A program made the translations under genes and the position numbers. 64,000 nt of DNA from the NCBI RefSeq assembly GCF_022807995.1, contig NZ_CP094351.1, positions 5,441,501 through 5,505,500 of the forward strand, given 5' to 3'. This DNA is from Pseudomonas orientalis. GTDB taxonomy: Bacteria > Pseudomonadota > Gammaproteobacteria > Pseudomonadales > Pseudomonadaceae. Within the stretch, counting starts at the first letter, position 1. The number at the start of each line of letters is the position of its first letter. Positions 61,263 through 64,000 of this stretch are shown one piece after another. The notes beneath the pieces were generated by a model that was given only the letters and a program-made list of their open reading frames with translations, was not told the origin of the DNA and did not search any database.

Positions 61263-62401
61263 GAGCGAAGTACCACGCCGCTGTCGTCTTCCCACCATAC
61301 GTAGACCTGGTCACCCCAGGTGGGGCGCTGGCCACGACGCTCGGCATTGGCTACGAAAGACTGCACCAGCTTGCCGCTCGGCAGTTCCACGTAGAACACC
61401 GAGTGGCCGCCCAGGTAGGCGATGTCGTGCACCTTGCCGCTGGACCAGTTGTGCTCGCAGGTCGGCATTTGGGTGGTGACCAGCAGTTTTTCCGGGCGAA
61501 TCGCGTAGGTCACCGACTTGTCTTCCACCGAAGTGGCGATGCCGTAGCCGACGTAGATATCGCGGTCCAGGTCCGGGCACTTGAGCACGGCGTGGCCTTC
61601 GGCGTCGTCCACCACCTGAGTGTCGAAGATGTTGACGTTGCCGATGAACTCGCACACCAGGCGGCTGGTAGGGGTTTCGTAGATGTCGATCGGGCTGCCG
61701 ATCTGGGCGATCCAGCCCAGGTGCATGATCGCGATGCGCTCGGCCATGGTCATGGCCTCTTCCTGGTCGTGGGTCACCATCACGCAGGTCACGCCGACGC
61801 GTTCGATGATCTCCACCAGCTCCAGCTGCATCTGCGAACGCAGCTTCTTGTCCAGCGCCCCCATCGGCTCATCGAGCAGCAGCAGTTTCGGGCGCTTGGC
61901 CAGGGAACGGGCCAGGGCCACACGCTGGCGCTGGCCGCCGGACAGTTGGTGCGGCTTGCGCTTGGCGTACTGGCTCATCTGCACCAGCTTGAGCATCTCG
62001 GCCACGCGGGCGTCGACCTCGGCCTTGGGGATCTTGTCCTGTTGCAGGCCGAACGCGATGTTCTGCGCCACGGTCATGTGCGGGAACAGTGCGTAGGACT
62101 GGAACATCATGTTAATCGGCCGCTCGTAGGGCGGCATGTCGGTGATGTCCACTCCGTCGAGGTAGATGCGGCCTTCAGTCGGGCGCTCGAAGCCTGCGAG
62201 CATGCGCAGCAGGGTGGACTTGCCCGAACCCGAACCGCCGAGCAGGGCGAAAATCTCGCCTTTCTTGATTTCCAGGGACACATCGTCCACGGCAATCGTC
62301 TCGTCGAACTTCTTCGTGACCCGGTCGATTTTGACCAGCACCTTTTTCGGTGTCTGGTCGCCCTCGAGGGCTTTCTTGTAGGCGCCGGAGGCAACTGCCA
62401 T
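61259..62401 (-). CDS. spuF: Polyamine ABC transporter ATPase SpuF
   Basis: This 380-residue PotG-like ATPase has Walker A GGSGSGKST, signature LSGGQRQR and Walker B LLLLDEPMGALD, and a C-terminal TOBE region. It powers polyamine import together with SpuG and SpuH. It starts 62 bp after spuE; that gap contains a stem-loop. Confidence 0.94.
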   Translation of the reverse strand: MAVASGAYKKALEGDQTPKKVLVKIDRVTKKFDETIAVDDVSLEIKKGEIFALLGGSGSGKSTLLRMLAGFERPTEGRIYLDGVDITDMPPYERPINMMFQSYALFPHMTVAQNIAFGLQQDKIPKAEVDARVAEMLKLVQMSQYAKRKPHQLSGGQRQRVALARSLAKRPKLLLLDEPMGALDKKLRSQMQLELVEIIERVGVTCVMVTHDQEEAMTMAERIAIMHLGWIAQIGSPIDIYETPTSRLVCEFIGNVNIFDTQVVDDAEGHAVLKCPDLDRDIYVGYGIATSVEDKSVTYAIRPEKLLVTTQMPTCEHNWSSGKVHDIAYLGGHSVFYVELPSGKLVQSFVANAERRGQRPTWGDQVYVWWEDDSGVVLRS

Positions 62402-62425
62402 TTACGAAACTCCCAACAAATTTGC

Positions 62426-62448
62426 AGTTCGCCCCAGGTGAGCGAACT
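62426..62448 (-). other. Stem-loop between spuE and spuF
   Basis: AGTTCGC and its complement GCGAACT enclose a 9-nt loop. It could protect the spuE message or reduce transcription into spuF. No T-run follows. Confidence 0.4.
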
Positions 62449-62463
62449 TGGATAGTTTGAGCC

Positions 62464-63558
62464 TTACTTGCCCGTCTTGACCTTGGTCCAGCTACGGGTC
62501 ATCAAACGTTGCACTTTCGGGGGCAACTCGAAGTTGACGAATGTCCGGTCGAGTACCGCCTGCGGTGGGTAAACCGCTGCGTCGGTGCGTATCGATTGCT
62601 CCATCAGCGTGTCCGACCCGGGGTTGGGGTTGGCGTAACCGACGTAATCACTGACCTGGGCGATCACCTCAGGCTGCAGCAAATAGTTGATGAACGCGTG
62701 GGCTTCCTTGACGTTGGCGGCGTCCTTGGGAATCGCCAGCACGTCAAACCACAGGTTGCCGCCTTCCTTGGGAATCGCGTAGGCGATATTCACGCCTTTG
62801 CCCGCCTCGGCCGCGCGGGCCTTGGCCTGGAACACATCGCCGGAAAAACCGGCGGCCACGCAGATATTGCCGTTGGCCAGGTCCGAGATGTATTTGGAGG
62901 AATGGAAGTAGGTCACGTAGGGACGTACTTTCAGCAGTTTTTCTTCGGCCTTCTTGTAGTCGGCCGGGTTGGTACTGTTCGGGTCCAGGCCCATGTAGTT
63001 GAGGACTGCGGGCAGCATTTCATCCGCCGAATCCATGAATGAAACACCGCAGCTGGCGAGTTTCTTCATGTTTTCCGGCTCGAACAGCACGGCCCAGGAA
63101 TCGATATGGTCGACACCCAGCACTTCCTTCACTTTATCGACGTTGTAGCCGATGCCATTGGTGCCCCACAGGTACGGCACGGCGTACGCATTGCCCGGGT
63201 CGTTCTTTTCCAGGCGCTTGAGCAACGCCGGGTCGAGGTTGGCGTAGTTCGTCAGCAATGACTTATCGAGCTTCTGGAACGCCCCGGCCTTGATCTGCTT
63301 GCCCAGGAAGTGGTTGGACGGCACCACCACGTCGTAGCCGGTACGCCCGGCGAGCAGCTTGCCTTCCAGGGTTTCGTTGGAATCGAACACGTCATACACG
63401 GGCTTGATGCCGGTGGCCTTTTCGAAATTGGCCAGTGTGTCGGGGCCGATGTAATCCGACCAGTTATAAACATGCACAGTCGGTGCGGCCTGCACGCTGA
63501 CAGCCAGCGTGATCCCTGCACCCACCAGCAAGGCTTTGCGAAATAAAGAAATTGGCAA
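62464..63558 (-). CDS. spuE: Polyamine ABC transporter substrate-binding protein SpuE
   Basis: This 364-residue periplasmic protein has a signal peptide (cleavage near VQA-A) and the PotD/PotF-type fold (VHVYNWSDYIGPDTLANFEK; YDVVVPSNHFL). In P. aeruginosa the SpuE of this operon prefers spermidine and SpuD prefers putrescine; by position this is SpuE. It follows spuD, with a REPIN between them. Confidence 0.92.
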   Translation of the reverse strand: MPISLFRKALLVGAGITLAVSVQAAPTVHVYNWSDYIGPDTLANFEKATGIKPVYDVFDSNETLEGKLLAGRTGYDVVVPSNHFLGKQIKAGAFQKLDKSLLTNYANLDPALLKRLEKNDPGNAYAVPYLWGTNGIGYNVDKVKEVLGVDHIDSWAVLFEPENMKKLASCGVSFMDSADEMLPAVLNYMGLDPNSTNPADYKKAEEKLLKVRPYVTYFHSSKYISDLANGNICVAAGFSGDVFQAKARAAEAGKGVNIAYAIPKEGGNLWFDVLAIPKDAANVKEAHAFINYLLQPEVIAQVSDYVGYANPNPGSDTLMEQSIRTDAAVYPPQAVLDRTFVNFELPPKVQRLMTRSWTKVKTGK

Positions 63559-63667
63559 GTGGAGGTCCTCTTAAATAGTTGGGGCCTTGAAGTTGTTGCC
63601 CGGCAACAAAACCGGCGCGCAACTTACCCTCGATAAACCGATCCGGCAAAACTTTCTGTCATTTAAC

Positions 63668-63767
63668 TGTAGGAGCGAGCTTGCTCGCGAAGATCGTCAA
63701 CGATCATGCGGGGTATCAGGCACCCCGCAGCGTTCTTGAATTTTTCGCGAGCAAGCTCGCTCCTACA
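63668..63767. repeat. REPIN, TGTAGGAGCGAGC family, between spuD and spuE
   Basis: This is a 100-bp element inside the polyamine operon, just after the spuD stop. Confidence 0.87.
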
Positions 63768-63778
63768 GGGTTTTTGCG

Positions 63779-64000
63779 TTACTTGCCGGATTTGATCTTG
63801 GTCCAGCTGCGTGTCATTTCACGCTGGGTTGCAGCCGGCAGGTCGGCAATGGCGTAGAGCTTGGCCTGCACGTCCGCTGGTGGGTAGATGCCCGGGTCGC
63901 TGGTGATGTCTTTGTCGACCAGTGCGGTGGCTTTCTCGTTACCGTTCGGGAAGCGCACGCTGTTGGTGATCGAAGCCATCACTTCCGGCTTGAGCAGGTA
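63779..64000 (-). CDS. spuD: Polyamine ABC transporter substrate-binding protein SpuD, C-terminal part (cut by window edge)
   Basis: The last 73 codons and the TAA stop are present (MASITNSVRFPNGNEKATAL; TREMTRSWTKIKSGK with Q before it). The end closely parallels that of SpuE (LMTRSWTKVKTGK), as expected for the putrescine-binding paralogue that begins the spuDEFGH operon. The gene continues beyond base 64000. Confidence 0.9.
   Translation of the reverse strand, partial: YLLKPEVMASITNSVRFPNGNEKATALVDKDITSDPGIYPPADVQAKLYAIADLPAATQREMTRSWTKIKSGK

Noticed and set aside
63779..64000. spuD as a truncated gene
   Set aside because: The truncation is only the window boundary; the visible C terminus and stop are normal.

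Overview
The window is a stretch of Pseudomonas core chromosome, most likely from the P. fluorescens group. The evidence is GC-rich coding sequence, Pseudomonas-type proteins throughout, and a gene order I recognise from memory as that of the P. aeruginosa segment running from the spuDEFGH polyamine transporter and hacB, through serA, aaaA, rpiA, ilvA, ptsP, lgt, thyA, folA, ilvD, mutM and coaD, to ftsY. Dense REP/REPIN repeats of the kind described in P. fluorescens SBW25 fill many intergenic gaps. No tRNA, rRNA, CRISPR array, prophage or plasmid module was seen.

Layout, left to right. 1-5.4 kb: the start of ftsY, an active/inactive M16 peptidase pair, rsmD and a YheT-type hydrolase. 5.4-11.7 kb: a sulfurtransferase, a TetR regulator divergent from an aldehyde dehydrogenase/Tat protein/GMC oxidoreductase operon, then coaD and a 2[4Fe-4S] ferredoxin. 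11.8-17.8 kb: mutM, an HDOD protein, rlmI, a REP-associated tyrosine transposase (RAYT) between two REPINs, and ilvD. 18-24.1 kb: a phosphorylcholine phosphatase, a cystine symporter, folA, and a membrane protein/GTPase pair (DUF2868/DUF3482). 24.1-30.8 kb: an aminophosphonate uptake and catabolism cluster (PhnZ-like HD oxygenase, flavoprotein, ABC transporter, LysR regulator). 30.8-33.6 kb: a Cd/Zn P-type ATPase divergent from its MerR-type regulator CadR. 33.7-43 kb: housekeeping genes thyA, lgt, ptsP, rppH, ilvA and rpiA plus small accessory genes. 43.2-47.1 kb: an AaaA-like aminopeptidase autotransporter and two tandem SdiA-regulated (YjiK-like) proteins. 47.3-52 kb: an FAH-family protein and a D-2-hydroxyglutarate dehydrogenase divergent from serA, then two small periplasmic proteins. 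52-59.3 kb: a 2OG-Fe(II) oxygenase, DUF2059 protein, lipase-like hydrolase, thioredoxin-like protein, HacB-type acylase, a broken GlxA/AraC regulator and an HD protein. 59.5-64 kb: the spuHGFED polyamine transporter, cut by the window edge inside spuD.

Functional links. SerA and the neighbouring D-2-hydroxyglutarate dehydrogenase form a known metabolic couple in serine synthesis, and a near-palindromic element lies between them. The phosphonate cluster has a transporter, a regulator and a PhnZ-like oxygenase with its diagnostic residues, but no PhnY hydroxylase, so the flavoprotein may define a variant route. RppH and PtsP, and Lgt and ThyA, sit in their usual operons.

The least ordinary items are the REPIN/RAYT landscape (three repeat layouts and a RAYT bracketed by its presumed repeat family), a periplasmic binding protein that appears to lack its whole second lobe, the poorly characterised GTPase/membrane pair, a Tat-linked GMC oxidoreductase operon whose promoter contains a clean operator-like dyad, and a GlxA-type pseudogene whose reading frame now ends inside a REPIN. 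I found no wholly new defence or biosynthetic system.
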